The notes: generated by a model from the sequence alone, not told the origin. 20,104 nucleotides of DNA from an uncultured Rothia sp. (GCF_937976295.1 NZ_CALJRY010000057.1:1-20104), one strand, 5' to 3'. Numbered from the stretch's first letter, positions 12,216-19,468 are shown. A program made the numbers and translations.

Positions 12216-13151
12216 ATGAGCGAGAACCCTTCCATCTGGGGCGAGCTGGCAGGCCTGACCCTCACCAAGGGTCACGGCACCGGTAACGACTTCATCTTTC
12301 TGACGGACGAGAACGCAGAAATTGCTCTCACCCCCGAGCTGGTAGCCCGCGCCTGCGACCGACACTTCGGCATTGGCGCGGACGGCTTCATTCGTGCTGC
12401 CCGCAGCACCGCCTCCCGCGCGGGTCAGAAGCTGCTCGAGGAGCACCCGGACGCTGTCTGGTTCATGGACTACCGCAACAGTGACGGCTCGATCGCTGAA
12501 ATGTGCGGCAACGGTGTGCGCGCGTTCGTGGAGTACCTGCGCACTGAGGGCCTGATTGAGCTTGAGGTGGGCGAGACCGTCAAGATTGGTACCCGTGCCG
12601 GTGTGAAGACTGTGGCGCGCACCGAAGAGGGCTACGCGATTGATATGGGTCCGTGGAGCTTCATTCACGGTGACGCTGCCCGCGAGGGTGGCGAGGACTG
12701 CCTGGTGTCTGCTCGCGGCCTGAAGACTCCGCGCGCTGGCCTGTCCATTTCGATGGGTAACCCGCACACCGTGGTGATGCTCGGCTCCGACGGTAAGCTG
12801 GACGGCCTGGACCTGCACAGCCTGCCTCAGGTGAACCCCGCACCGGTCAACGGTACGAACGTTGAGTTTGTGGTGCCGGTCGACCTGGACGTTGAGAGCG
12901 GTGCGCACGTGGGCGCTATCCGTATGCGCGTGCACGAACGAGGCGTGGGCGAGACTCTCTCGTGCGGTACCGGCGCGTGTGCGGCGGCTGCGGCGACCCG
13001 TTTCTGGGGTGGCGAGGAAGCGCCGGATGAGTGGCTGGTGCACGTGCCCGGCGGTACCCTTGCGGTGACTTTCGTGCTGGGTCCGGACGACCTGGAGCAT
13101 GTTGTTCTGGCTGGTCCGGCGCAGATGGTTGCGACCGTCGTGCTGCGCTAG
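12216..13151 (+). CDS. dapF: Diaminopimelate epimerase
   Basis: DapF converts LL- to meso-diaminopimelate, the direct precursor of lysine and, in species with such wall chemistry, of the peptidoglycan cross-bridge residue. The 311-residue protein has both catalytic cysteines in their motifs: C97 in AEMCGNGVRAF and C250 in GVGETLSCGTGACAAA. The N-terminal KGHGTGNDFIF and DGFIRA elements also fit. Start ATG 12216 has AAGGAC upstream. dapF usually follows miaA in actinobacteria; here the acyltransferase gene separates them. The final codons and stop are copied again 21 bases downstream. A strong terminator follows. Confidence 0.97.
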   Translation: MSENPSIWGELAGLTLTKGHGTGNDFIFLTDENAEIALTPELVARACDRHFGIGADGFIRAARSTASRAGQKLLEEHPDAVWFMDYRNSDGSIAEMCGNGVRAFVEYLRTEGLIELEVGETVKIGTRAGVKTVARTEEGYAIDMGPWSFIHGDAAREGGEDCLVSARGLKTPRAGLSISMGNPHTVVMLGSDGKLDGLDLHSLPQVNPAPVNGTNVEFVVPVDLDVESGAHVGAIRMRVHERGVGETLSCGTGACAAAAATRFWGGEEAPDEWLVHVPGGTLAVTFVLGPDDLEHVVLAGPAQMVATVVLR

Positions 13152-13177
13152 CCTGCGGCCCTGCTGCGCTAGCCTGC
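13141..13177 (+). repeat. 16-base direct repeat covering the dapF stop
   Basis: TGCTGCGCTAGCCTGC occurs at 13141-13156, with the last sense codons and stop of dapF, and again at 13162-13177. The offset is 21 bases. This is probably a local duplication with no effect on the protein. Confidence 0.85.
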
Positions 13178-13216
13178 TGCGATAGTGAGCAGTCTTAGAA
13201 CAGAGATTTTATAGAC

Positions 13217-13268
13217 AAAAGCGGCGGGTGTTTTCTGACAACACATTCAGAAAACACCCGCCGCTTTT
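13217..13268. terminator. Strong bidirectional terminator between dapF and the methyltransferase gene
   Basis: A perfect 22-bp stem (13217-13238 with 13247-13268) has an 8-base loop and begins with AAAA and ends with TTTT. It therefore has a T-run on either strand and serves the converging dapF and methyltransferase genes. Confidence 0.95.
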
Positions 13269-13326
13269 ATGTTTTAAGCAATGAGCGCCAGAAGTTTTAG
13301 CGCTAGAGGATTTAACACCAGAGGTT

Positions 13327-13950
13327 TTAGTCCTCGTAGCGGTGCACCTGCAGAATACGGAAGCCCTTCGAGGTCGCATAGCGCGACACCTCAAACTCAC
13401 CGGGGTGCAGATCCTCAAGCTGCGCGTCCATCCACTTCTGTAAAGAATCGGAGCCCAGGTTCTTCTGAACCACCAGGTAGGCGTCACCGCCGGGCGCCAG
13501 GCGCGGCAGCCAGGTCAGCAGAATCTCGTGCAGAACCTCCTTACCCACGCGAATCGGCGGGTTCGACCAGATGGTGTCAAAACGCAGTTCGGGGTCAACC
13601 GATTCGGGGGTTCCCACGGTGACGTTGGGCAGGCCGAGAGCGGCGGCATTGCGTTCGGTCAGGCTAATAGATCGGGAGTTCACATCCACCGCGTGCACCT
13701 GCGCCTGCGGCGCGAGCATCGCCAAAGTCAGGGTGATGGGGCCCCAACCGCAGCCGATGTCGAGCATGCGTGTACCCTGCGGGTCGGGTGCTTCCTGCAG
13801 CAAAATAGCGGTGCCCTTATCAATACCGGAGGGGCTGAAAATGCCGTTAGCTGTAGTGACGGTGACCTTGCGGCCGGCAAGCTCCACCTGCACGGGGCGG
13901 GGCTTGAATTCGGTCTCGGGGGTTTCAGAGAAATAATGCTGCTCGCTCAT
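13327..13950 (-). CDS. RsmC/RlmG-like class I SAM methyltransferase
   Basis: The 207-residue product is a class I S-adenosylmethionine methyltransferase. Motif I is MLDIGCGWGPITL (62-74). An acidic strand end, VHAVDVN (85-91), follows, then the catalytic SNPPIR (129-134), which is typical of N-methyltransferases acting on guanine or adenine bases. Size and the PNG(I)FSP-like stretch (NGIFSPSGIDKGT, 35-47) resemble the catalytic half of RsmC/RlmG rRNA guanine-N2 methyltransferases, common as a single domain in actinobacteria. The substrate is inferred. I chose ATG 13950 because a TACACT -10 lies exactly seven bases upstream (leaderless geometry). An in-frame start at 14040 would put the promoter inside the gene and add a non-family N-terminus. 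Confidence 0.85.
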   Translation of the reverse strand: MSEQHYFSETPETEFKPRPVQVELAGRKVTVTTANGIFSPSGIDKGTAILLQEAPDPQGTRMLDIGCGWGPITLTLAMLAPQAQVHAVDVNSRSISLTERNAAALGLPNVTVGTPESVDPELRFDTIWSNPPIRVGKEVLHEILLTWLPRLAPGGDAYLVVQKNLGSDSLQKWMDAQLEDLHPGEFEVSRYATSKGFRILQVHRYED

Positions 13951-13957
13951 GCTATCC

Positions 13958-13963
13958 AGTGTA
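13958..13963 (-). promoter_or_regulatory. Candidate leaderless promoter of the methyltransferase gene
   Basis: On the minus strand TACACT is followed by seven bases (GGATAGC) and the ATG at 13950. No ribosome-binding site fits in that space. The geometry equals that of miaA and miaB. Confidence 0.5.
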
Positions 13964-14078
13964 CCGGTAGGGCAAGAACCGACCGCACACGGGCAGAGTA
14001 TTCGCGAGGTGGGGCAGTAGCTTGCACGCCCTGAGCGCACAGGCGACCGAACCCCCTACCTGATGCGGGCAACAGCGG

Positions 14079-14084
14079 TAGAAT
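14079..14084 (+). promoter_or_regulatory. Candidate promoter of hflX (-10 TAGAAT)
   Basis: GGTAGAAT puts the -10 at 14079-14084, nine bases before ATG 14094, consistent with a leaderless or nearly leaderless transcript. There is no clear ribosome-binding site. The -35 is weak. Confidence 0.5.
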
Positions 14085-14093
14085 TAGAGTCGT

Positions 14094-15809
14094 ATGAATT
14101 CTAAGAACACCCCCGTATCTGATACCGAAAAGCTGCCCAGCGATGAGCAGCTGCGCCGCACCGTAGACCGCGTTCTGGGTCGCTCCCAGGCCGCCGCCTC
14201 CGTCACGACGTATGACGCCGCCGGTACCGCGCATCACAGCGATAATTCTTCCAGCACCCACAGCAGCCACAATAGCCGCCGTGTGCTGGACACTCGCGCG
14301 CGCGAAATTTCTGACGTTCAGCGCGAGCATTCCGAATATGACGGTGACCAGGAAGATCTCGCCGAGCGCCGCGCACTGCGCCGTATCGCGAACCTCTCCA
14401 CCGAACTTGAAGACGTCACCGAGGTCGAGTACCGCCAGCTGCGCCTGGAGCGCGTGGTGCTGGCTGGTCTGTGGACTGAAGGCACCGTAGAGGACGCAGA
14501 GAACTCCCTGCGTGAGCTCGCGGCACTGGCTGAAACCGCAGGTTCCGAGGTTCTGGACGGCCTGGTTCAGCGCCGCCTCAAGCCGGACCCCGGCACCTTC
14601 CTCGGCTCCGGTAAAGCGCTGGAACTCAGGGACATTGTGGAGGCGACCGGCGCCGACACCGTCATCGTCGACTCCGAACTTGCCCCCTCTCAGCGTCGCG
14701 CCCTCGAAGACATTGTGAAGGTCAAGGTCATTGACCGCACCGCCCTGATTCTCGACATTTTCGCTCAGCACGCTAAGTCCCGCGAGGGCAAGGCGCAGGT
14801 TGAGCTGGCTCAGCTGGAGTACATGCTGCCGCGTCTGCGTGGTTGGGGTGCGTCCCTGTCCCGTCAGGCGGGTGGCCGTGCCGCAGCCGGTGAGGGTATC
14901 GGTTCTCGTGGTCCCGGTGAAACCAAGATTGAGATGGACCGCCGCCGCCTGCGCGCTCGCATGGCGAAGCTTAAGCGTGAGATTGCTGCGATGGCGCCGG
15001 CGCGTGAGACGAAGCGTCTGAACCGTCGCCGTAACCGAGTGCCTTCGGTTGCTATTGCCGGGTACACGAACGCGGGTAAGTCCTCCCTGCTGAACCGTCT
15101 GACCGATGCCGGGGTGCTCGTGGAGAACGCCCTGTTTGCGACCCTGGACCCGACCGTCCGTAAGGCTCAGACCCCGGACGGTATCGGCTACACCCTCTCT
15201 GACACGGTGGGTTTCGTGCGTTCGCTGCCGACCCAGCTGGTGGAGGCGTTCCGCTCCACCCTGGAAGAGGTCGCGGACGCTGACGTCATCCTGCACGTGG
15301 TGGATGCTTCGCACCCGGACCCGGAGGGGCAGATTCGTGCTGTCCGCGAGGTCATTGCGGAGGTTGACGCCCGCCATATCCCCGAGATTATTGTGCTGAA
15401 TAAGGCGGATGCCGCCGACCCGTTCGTGCTGGAGCGTATGCGCCAGCGCGAGCCGGAGCACGTGATTGTTTCGGCGCGTACCGGTGAGGGTATTGAGGAG
15501 CTGAAGCAGAAGATTGCGGACACCATTCCGCGACCCTCCATTGAGGTGAAGCTGCTGATTCCGTACTCGCACGGTGAGATTATCTCGCGCCTACACGAGT
15601 GGGATGCCGAAATTAAGAGCACCGATTTCGTCTCGGACGGCACTTTCGTTGTGGCTCTGGTCCGTGAGGATGTCGCCTCCGAACTGTCCGAGTATGTGCT
15701 GGAGGGCGACCTGCTGGAGGTTCTGGAAGAGGAACTTGCGGAGGCGCACGCCCTGGCTGAAGCGACCGCTTCTGTTTCCGAGCAGCCCTCCACCGTTGAG
15801 GCTCACTAG
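14094..15809 (+). CDS. hflX: GTPase HflX
   Basis: HflX is a ribosome-associated GTPase that in characterised bacteria splits stalled or hibernating 70S ribosomes under stress. The 571-residue protein has the HflX N-terminal domain (about 120-260, with DPGTFLGSGKALEL and RTALILDIFAQHAKSREGKAQVELAQ), a GESRGPGET-type linker (GIGSRGPGETKIE), then the G domain: G1 GYTNAGKS (323-330), G3 DTVG (370-373), G4 NKAD (436-439) and G5-like VSARTGEG. The first 110 residues are an extension with a Ser/His-rich patch (46-63) and charged segments, probably disordered, as is common in actinobacterial HflX. hflX regularly follows dapF in actinobacteria. Six bases separate it from the helicase gene, so they form an operon. 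Confidence 0.96.
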   Translation: MNSKNTPVSDTEKLPSDEQLRRTVDRVLGRSQAAASVTTYDAAGTAHHSDNSSSTHSSHNSRRVLDTRAREISDVQREHSEYDGDQEDLAERRALRRIANLSTELEDVTEVEYRQLRLERVVLAGLWTEGTVEDAENSLRELAALAETAGSEVLDGLVQRRLKPDPGTFLGSGKALELRDIVEATGADTVIVDSELAPSQRRALEDIVKVKVIDRTALILDIFAQHAKSREGKAQVELAQLEYMLPRLRGWGASLSRQAGGRAAAGEGIGSRGPGETKIEMDRRRLRARMAKLKREIAAMAPARETKRLNRRRNRVPSVAIAGYTNAGKSSLLNRLTDAGVLVENALFATLDPTVRKAQTPDGIGYTLSDTVGFVRSLPTQLVEAFRSTLEEVADADVILHVVDASHPDPEGQIRAVREVIAEVDARHIPEIIVLNKADAADPFVLERMRQREPEHVIVSARTGEGIEELKQKIADTIPRPSIEVKLLIPYSHGEIISRLHEWDAEIKSTDFVSDGTFVVALVREDVASELSEYVLEGDLLEVLEEELAEAHALAEATASVSEQPSTVEAH

Positions 15810-15815
15810 GGGCGT

Positions 15816-17888
15816 ATGAGCGTGACCGAGAGCATCAACGCGCCCAAAAACGCCCCGGGAACCGTACCCGGATCGGCGACCGACGGCACCCGATTCACCG
15901 GGCAGGAGCTTGAGACCCTGCCCGGTGCGAAGGATGCCCTGACCCTGCTGGACGAGGCGGTTGCCGCCACTGGCGGTCAGAACCGTGCCGGTCAGCGCAC
16001 CATGGTGGCGCATGTGGCGCAGGCTCTTGAACTGCAGCGTCACCTGCTGGTGCAGGCTGGCACCGGTACCGGTAAATCCCTGGGCTACCTGGTTCCTGCC
16101 CTGGCGCGGGTGGGGGAGTCGGACCAGCCGATCGTGGTTGCGACCGCGACCCTTGCCCTGCAGGCGCAGATTGTGAACCGCGATATTCCGCGTCTTCTGC
16201 AGGCGCTGGAGCCGCGCCCGGAGTTGCAGGCGCAGGTGGCTCTGCTCAAGGGCCGCAACAACTACCTTTGCCTGCACAAGCTGGAGGGCGGCTACCCGGA
16301 AGACGAGCCGGATGCTCTCTTTGATATGCCTTCTTCGACCTCCCGTGTGGGTGAGGAAGTGGTGCGCCTGCGCGAGTGGGCTGACCGCACGGAGACCGGC
16401 GACCGTGACGAGCTGAAGCCCGGTGTCTCTGACCGCGCCTGGGCTCAGGTGTCGGTCAGTGCCGCCGAGTGTCTGGGCCGCCGCTGCCCGCTGGTGGAAG
16501 AGTGCTTTAGCGAGATGGCGCGTGGCCGTGCCGCTGAGGCTGACATTATCATCACGAACCACGCCCTGCTGGCGATTAACGCTTTTGAAGGCATGAAGGT
16601 TCTACCCGAGCACGAGACGGTCATTATTGATGAGGCTCATGAGCTGGTGGACCGCGTGACCGGTGCCGTGTCTGGTTCTTTGACGGTTGCAATGGTTCGC
16701 CGTGCGGCACGTAGCGTGAAGAAGCACTCGAAGGCTGATTCCGGCGCACTGGAAATGGCAGCCGGCACCCTGGAGACCGCTTTCGAGGGTCTAGCCGAGG
16801 GCCTGCTGAAGGGCCTGGATGGGCGCCTTTTGACCGCTATTTCTGCGGTCAATGATGCCGCCCGCACCGCCCTGTCCGATACAAAACCGGACGGTCAGGA
16901 CGTTGACGCCGGCCTGCAGATGGCGCGCTCGCGTGTCTCTGAGGTGCACGATATGAGTAGCCGTATTCTGGAGGCTTCGGGTGAGCAGGACGTGCTGTGG
17001 ATTTCTCGTCAGGGCGGTTGGGAGAACGGCCGCTATGTGGCTGCTTCCGATACCGACCCGGCGACCCTGAACATCGCTCCGTTGAGCGTTGGCCTGCAGC
17101 TGCGTGACGGTCTGTTCGCTGACCGCACCGTGATTTTGACGAGTGCGACCCTGACGGTGGGTGACTCTTTTGACGTTGCCGCCGGTGCCCTGGGTCTGCA
17201 GGGCGAGGGTGCGCCGCGCTGGACGAGCATCGACGTGGGGTCGCCTTTTGACTACCGCAAGCAGGGCATCATGTACGTTGCCGGGGATTTGAAGCCTCCG
17301 GGATTTGGTGTGCATGAGGGGCAGCTGGAGCGTCTGCGTGAACTGTGCGAGGCGTCCGAGGGCGGTGCCCTGGGCCTGTTCTCCTCGAAGCGTGCCGCCG
17401 AGCGTGCCGCCGAGTACATGCGTGAGCACAGCGACCTGAACATTCTTCTGCAGGGTGAGTCTTCGCTCAAGGCTCTGGTGGAGGAGTTCAGCGAGGACGT
17501 TGACTCCTGCCTGTTCGGCACGATGAGCCTGTGGCAGGGCGTGGACGTTCCCGGTGACTCGTGCCGCCTGGTGGTGATGGACCGCATTCCGTTCCCGCGC
17601 CCGGACGACCCGATTGCGCAGGCTCATACGGAGGCAGTGAACCGTCACCGCGGTAACGGCTTCATGGCGGTTTCTGCCCACCACGCGGCGATTCGTATGG
17701 CGCAGGGCGCGGGTCGCCTGATCCGTTCGGTGTCTGACCGCGGCGTGGTGGCTGTGCTGGATTCTCGTGTGGCGACTAAACGTTACGGCGGTTTCTTGAT
17801 GAAGGCGATGCCGCCGATGTGGTCGACGCAGAATAAGGCAGCTGTGATTGGTGCGCTGGCTCGTCTTTCGGCGAGTATTGAGCGTTAG
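15816..17888 (+). CDS. dinG: DinG/XPD-type iron-sulfur ATP-dependent DNA helicase
   Basis: This superfamily 2 helicase of the DinG/Rad3 group unwinds DNA and DNA-RNA hybrids 5'-3' and helps resolve blocked forks. The 690-residue protein has Walker A AGTGTGKS (81-88), four cysteines positioned for the 4Fe-4S cluster (C152 in YLCLHK; C219, C224 and C230 in ECLGRRCPLVEEC), the DEAH box (272-275, VIIDEAHELVD), and C-terminal motifs GTMSLWQGVDVPG and AQGAGRLIR. The start ATG 15816 lies six bases after the hflX stop, with AGGGGC as a modest ribosome site; GTG 15822 is an alternative. It is co-transcribed with hflX. No LexA box was seen before it, unlike E. coli dinG. A palindromic terminator follows. 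Confidence 0.92.
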   Translation: MSVTESINAPKNAPGTVPGSATDGTRFTGQELETLPGAKDALTLLDEAVAATGGQNRAGQRTMVAHVAQALELQRHLLVQAGTGTGKSLGYLVPALARVGESDQPIVVATATLALQAQIVNRDIPRLLQALEPRPELQAQVALLKGRNNYLCLHKLEGGYPEDEPDALFDMPSSTSRVGEEVVRLREWADRTETGDRDELKPGVSDRAWAQVSVSAAECLGRRCPLVEECFSEMARGRAAEADIIITNHALLAINAFEGMKVLPEHETVIIDEAHELVDRVTGAVSGSLTVAMVRRAARSVKKHSKADSGALEMAAGTLETAFEGLAEGLLKGLDGRLLTAISAVNDAARTALSDTKPDGQDVDAGLQMARSRVSEVHDMSSRILEASGEQDVLWISRQGGWENGRYVAASDTDPATLNIAPLSVGLQLRDGLFADRTVILTSATLTVGDSFDVAAGALGLQGEGAPRWTSIDVGSPFDYRKQGIMYVAGDLKPPGFGVHEGQLERLRELCEASEGGALGLFSSKRAAERAAEYMREHSDLNILLQGESSLKALVEEFSEDVDSCLFGTMSLWQGVDVPGDSCRLVVMDRIPFPRPDDPIAQAHTEAVNRHRGNGFMAVSAHHAAIRMAQGAGRLIRSVSDRGVVAVLDSRVATKRYGGFLMKAMPPMWSTQNKAAVIGALARLSASIER

Positions 17889-17932
17889 CTCGGGCGGGAT
17901 TCTTGTCTGGTGTAGTGCCGCTCCTGGCAGTG

Positions 17933-17966
17933 CCGCCCCTCCGCTTTGGCCGCCCCTCCGCTTTGG
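17933..17966. repeat. Perfect 17-base tandem duplication after dinG
   Basis: CCGCCCCTCCGCTTTGG is present twice in tandem (17933-17949 and 17950-17966). A 10-base tandem ATAAATCACC (17973-17982, 17983-17992) follows directly, its second copy entering the terminator palindrome. Confidence 0.9.
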
Positions 17967-17984
17967 AAGTATATAAATCACCAT

Positions 17985-18032
17985 AAATCACCCCGGTGGT
18001 ACGTGAACGTTCACGTACCACCGGGGTGATTT
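17985..18032. terminator. 48-bp perfect palindrome between dinG and lexA
   Basis: Bases 17985-18008 are the exact reverse complement of 18009-18032, with no spacer (centre GTGAAC/GTTCAC). It begins with AAA and ends with TTT, and lies between two converging genes, so a bidirectional terminator is the natural reading. The T-run is short. Perfect palindromes this long without a spacer are unusual in stable chromosomes. Confidence 0.8.
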
Positions 18033-18117
18033 CTATATCGAGCTAAAAGCCCTCACGGTTATGTCTTTTAAAGACCGTTGCTGTTTAGAGACTGTATTTT
18101 CTGGAGACTGTGATTTT

Positions 18118-18792
18118 CTAGAGACTACGTAGCACGGAGACGACCTTACCCATGACGGTTGCACGGTCGCCCATAATCGGCTCGTAGTTGGAGTTGCGCG
18201 GCATGAGCCAGGTGTGGCCGTCAACCTGACGGAACACCTTCACGGTTGCTTCATCGTCGAGCAAAGCAGCAACGATATCGCCGTTATCTGCGGTGTGTTG
18301 CTCGCGGACAACCACCCAGTCGCCGTCGCAGATTGCGGCGTCAATCATGGAATCGCCCTTGACCTTGAGCATGAAGAGCTTGCCGCTACCGACCAGCTGG
18401 CGGGGCAGGGCGAGCACATCCTCCACGGACTGCTCGGCGGTAATGGGACCACCCGCCGCAATTCGTCCAACCAGGGGAACGGGTACGAGGTCTTCATCGC
18501 CGACTTCGAAGTTCGGCAGCTCGGGCAGGGATGAGGAAGAACTACCGTGCATGCCGACACCATTCTCATCCAGCACCTCAATGGCGCGGGGGAGCTTGGG
18601 GTCGCGGCGAATATAGCCCATGGTCTCGAGGCGACCGAGCTGGTGAGTGACCGAGGACAGGGACGCAAGACCCACCATGTCACCAATCTGGCGCATGGAC
18701 GGCGGGTAACCCTTTTGTTCAATCTCGGTGCGGATCGCGTCAAGAATCTTCTGCTGGCGCGCGGTCAGCGCCGGACGGGGTGCTGTTGCCAT
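18118..18792 (-). CDS. lexA: SOS repressor LexA
   Basis: LexA represses DNA-damage genes and cleaves itself when bound to RecA filaments. The 224-residue protein has the N-terminal winged helix-turn-helix (LTARQQKILDAI at 9-20, then GYPPSMRQIGDMVGLASLSS at 28-47), a Ser-rich linker (80-100) and the peptidase domain. The cleavage site is A113-G114 (IAAGGP), with catalytic S148 (KGDSM) and K185 (ATVKVF). Everything needed for autocleavage is present. Start ATG 18792 has GAAGGAA at good spacing. The gene diverges from the membrane-protein gene at 19653, the order known for lexA and the SOS-induced LysM/division-inhibitor gene in mycobacteria. Its leader contains a large stem-loop. No SOS box lies close to the start. 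Confidence 0.98.
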   Translation of the reverse strand: MATAPRPALTARQQKILDAIRTEIEQKGYPPSMRQIGDMVGLASLSSVTHQLGRLETMGYIRRDPKLPRAIEVLDENGVGMHGSSSSSLPELPNFEVGDEDLVPVPLVGRIAAGGPITAEQSVEDVLALPRQLVGSGKLFMLKVKGDSMIDAAICDGDWVVVREQHTADNGDIVAALLDDEATVKVFRQVDGHTWLMPRNSNYEPIMGDRATVMGKVVSVLRSL

Positions 18793-18809
18793 TTCTTTTC
18801 CTTCGGTCT

Positions 18810-18871
18810 GTGCCCCGATTTCTGTATTCCGGTCTCTGCAGTCTGTCTGAGCCGCAGTCCGGTCGGGGCAC
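18810..18871 (-). other. Nested stem-loop in the lexA leader
   Basis: On the minus strand GTGCCCCGA (18871-18863) pairs perfectly with TCGGGGCAC (18818-18810). Nested inside, CCGG pairs with CCGG and CTGCGG with CTGCAG (one mismatch). The outer stem closes about five bases before the lexA ribosome site. It could control lexA translation or transcription elongation. Confidence 0.6.
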
Positions 18872-18959
18872 GGATGGGTGCTTCACACGTTTCCTGATGG
18901 TGTCCTAAAATTTTTTTGGTTCTGCCGAAATGGGTCTTATCTCGTCAGGGGGTGGAGGA

Positions 18960-18965
18960 ATTCTA
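18960..18965 (-). promoter_or_regulatory. Weak candidate lexA promoter (-10 TAGAAT)
   Basis: TAGAAT on the minus strand at 18965-18960 would start a leader of about 160 nt that includes the stem-loop. The -35 is poor (a TTGCGC lies 20 bases upstream). Another possibility is a start near the SOS box at 19237-19252, which would give a leader of more than 400 nt. Confidence 0.3.
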
Positions 18966-18976
18966 TCCGTGCCAGA

Positions 18977-19161
18977 GCAATACCGGCGCAATACCGGAGC
19001 GATACGCAGGCAACGAGTATGCGCCTCCGCCCTATATAACTCAGCTGGCAGCACCTGCGCACGATACAGAACCAAGCTGTAACGGGTACAGAAATCTGCT
19101 GTGAGTAGGACTCATCAGGAGCGTGTGGAACGTCTCTTGACACCAGTGTAGAACACTACAC
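18977..19161. other. Non-coding stretch upstream of lexA with two short repeats
   Basis: Bases 18872-19190 hold no convincing gene. GCAATACCGG is repeated at 18977-18986 and 18988-18997. GTGTAG-AACA-CTACAC at 19146-19161 is a perfect inverted repeat, operator-like in form. A short frame at 18916-19104 has no ribosome site and an unlikely composition. Confidence 0.5.
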
Positions 19162-19190
19162 CGAAAAACTCAAACAAATATTCTAGATTT

Positions 19191-19216
19191 TTTCTTCGAA
19201 ACTCGAAGAAATTTTT
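19191..19216 (+). terminator. Terminator-like hairpin with TTTTT
   Basis: TTTCTTCGA (19191-19199) and TCGAAGAAA (19203-19211) form a perfect 9-bp stem with a 3-base loop, followed by TTTTT. It has plus-strand terminator form but no known gene precedes it. It contains the TTCGA motif common in this region and might instead be a protein-binding palindrome. Confidence 0.45.
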
Positions 19217-19229
19217 AGTACATCTCTGC

Positions 19230-19259
19230 TAGACTTTAGAACAAGAGTTCGTATATACT
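19230..19259 (+). promoter_or_regulatory. Promoter with embedded SOS (LexA) box
   Basis: TAGACT (-35, 19230-19235) and TATACT (-10, 19254-19259) are separated by 18 bases. Filling the spacer is TAGAAC-AAGA-GTTCGT (19237-19252), which matches the actinobacterial LexA consensus TCGAAC-N4-GTTCGA at 10 of 12 fixed positions. LexA bound there would block the promoter. It reads toward the gene at 19653, with a start near 19266. Confidence 0.7.
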
Positions 19260-19270
19260 CTTGAATCTCT

Positions 19271-19283
19271 CCTGAAATTCAGG
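19271..19283. promoter_or_regulatory. Palindrome CCTGAA-A-TTCAGG just after the start site
   Basis: A perfect 6+1+6 inverted repeat lies a few bases after the inferred transcription start. It could be an operator or the first hairpin of the leader RNA. Confidence 0.4.
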
Positions 19284-19298
19284 ATTTACGGGCGAATG

Positions 19299-19373
19299 TT
19301 CGAAAAATATTCGAAGATTCGACTCGGGATCTTTCGGGAGGGGAGAGTGAATGAGTGTTCGAATGTATTCGAA
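19299..19373. promoter_or_regulatory. Paired TTCGAA sites
   Basis: TTCGAA occurs in two pairs: 19299-19304 with 19310-19315 (5-base gap) and 19358-19363 with 19368-19373 (4-base gap), plus TTCGA at 19318-19322. The spacing differs from the LexA box. The same motif clusters upstream of recA. Candidate binding sites for a regulator shared by the two SOS genes. Confidence 0.4.
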
Positions 19374-19416
19374 TCCTCTGCCTCTCTCTTCGCATGATAT
19401 ACCCCGGATGCTCTAG
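19351..19416 (+). CDS. Possible 21-codon leader ORF running into the hairpin
   Basis: ATG 19351 follows AGGGGAG (19339-19345) with five bases of spacing, one of the best ribosome sites in the window. The ORF encodes MSVRMYSNPLPLSSHDIPRML and stops at 19416, inside the inner stem of the 19373-19468 hairpin, so a translating ribosome would unwind the whole left arm. This is the layout of a translation-dependent switch. The peptide resembles no known family. A GTG at 19355 (62 codons, another frame) could use the same ribosome site at longer spacing and is less likely. Confidence 0.4.
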   Translation: MSVRMYSNPLPLSSHDIPRML

Positions 19417-19468
19417 AAAGCCTCTGGTAAATCTAGGGAGCATCTGGCGAAGAGAGAGCGCAGGGGAT
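19373..19468 (+). other. 96-nt two-stem hairpin in the leader
   Basis: The outer stem pairs 19373-19393 with 19447-19468: 21 bp including perfect CTCTCTCTTCGC/GCGAAGAGAGAG, one G-U pair and one bulged base. An inner stem pairs GATGCTC (19407-19413) with GAGCATC (19438-19444), with CTAGA/TCTAG able to extend it. No T-run follows. It lies between the SOS promoter and the gene at 19653 and is either a leader RNA structure or part of a small RNA. Confidence 0.75.

Noticed and set aside
11844..13100. 418-codon minus-strand open frame opposite the acyltransferase end and dapF
   Set aside because: It spans two well-supported plus-strand genes and the hairpin between them and shows no recognisable domain. 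A short protein-like stretch (MVNLAFFLGNTS) falls in the intergenic part and is taken as chance.
13947..15572. 541-codon minus-strand open frame opposite hflX
   Set aside because: hflX on the plus strand has all GTPase motifs. The opposite frame is Leu/Gly/Arg/Val-rich without motifs, a typical antisense shadow in GC-rich DNA.
17997..18020. GTGAACGTTCAC at the palindrome centre as a LexA site
   Set aside because: The two half-sites have no 4-base spacer, and the element lies between gene 3' ends where a terminator explains it.
18916..19104. 62-codon plus-strand frame in the lexA upstream region
   Set aside because: No ribosome site, no domain, unusual composition, and it overlaps the candidate lexA promoter.
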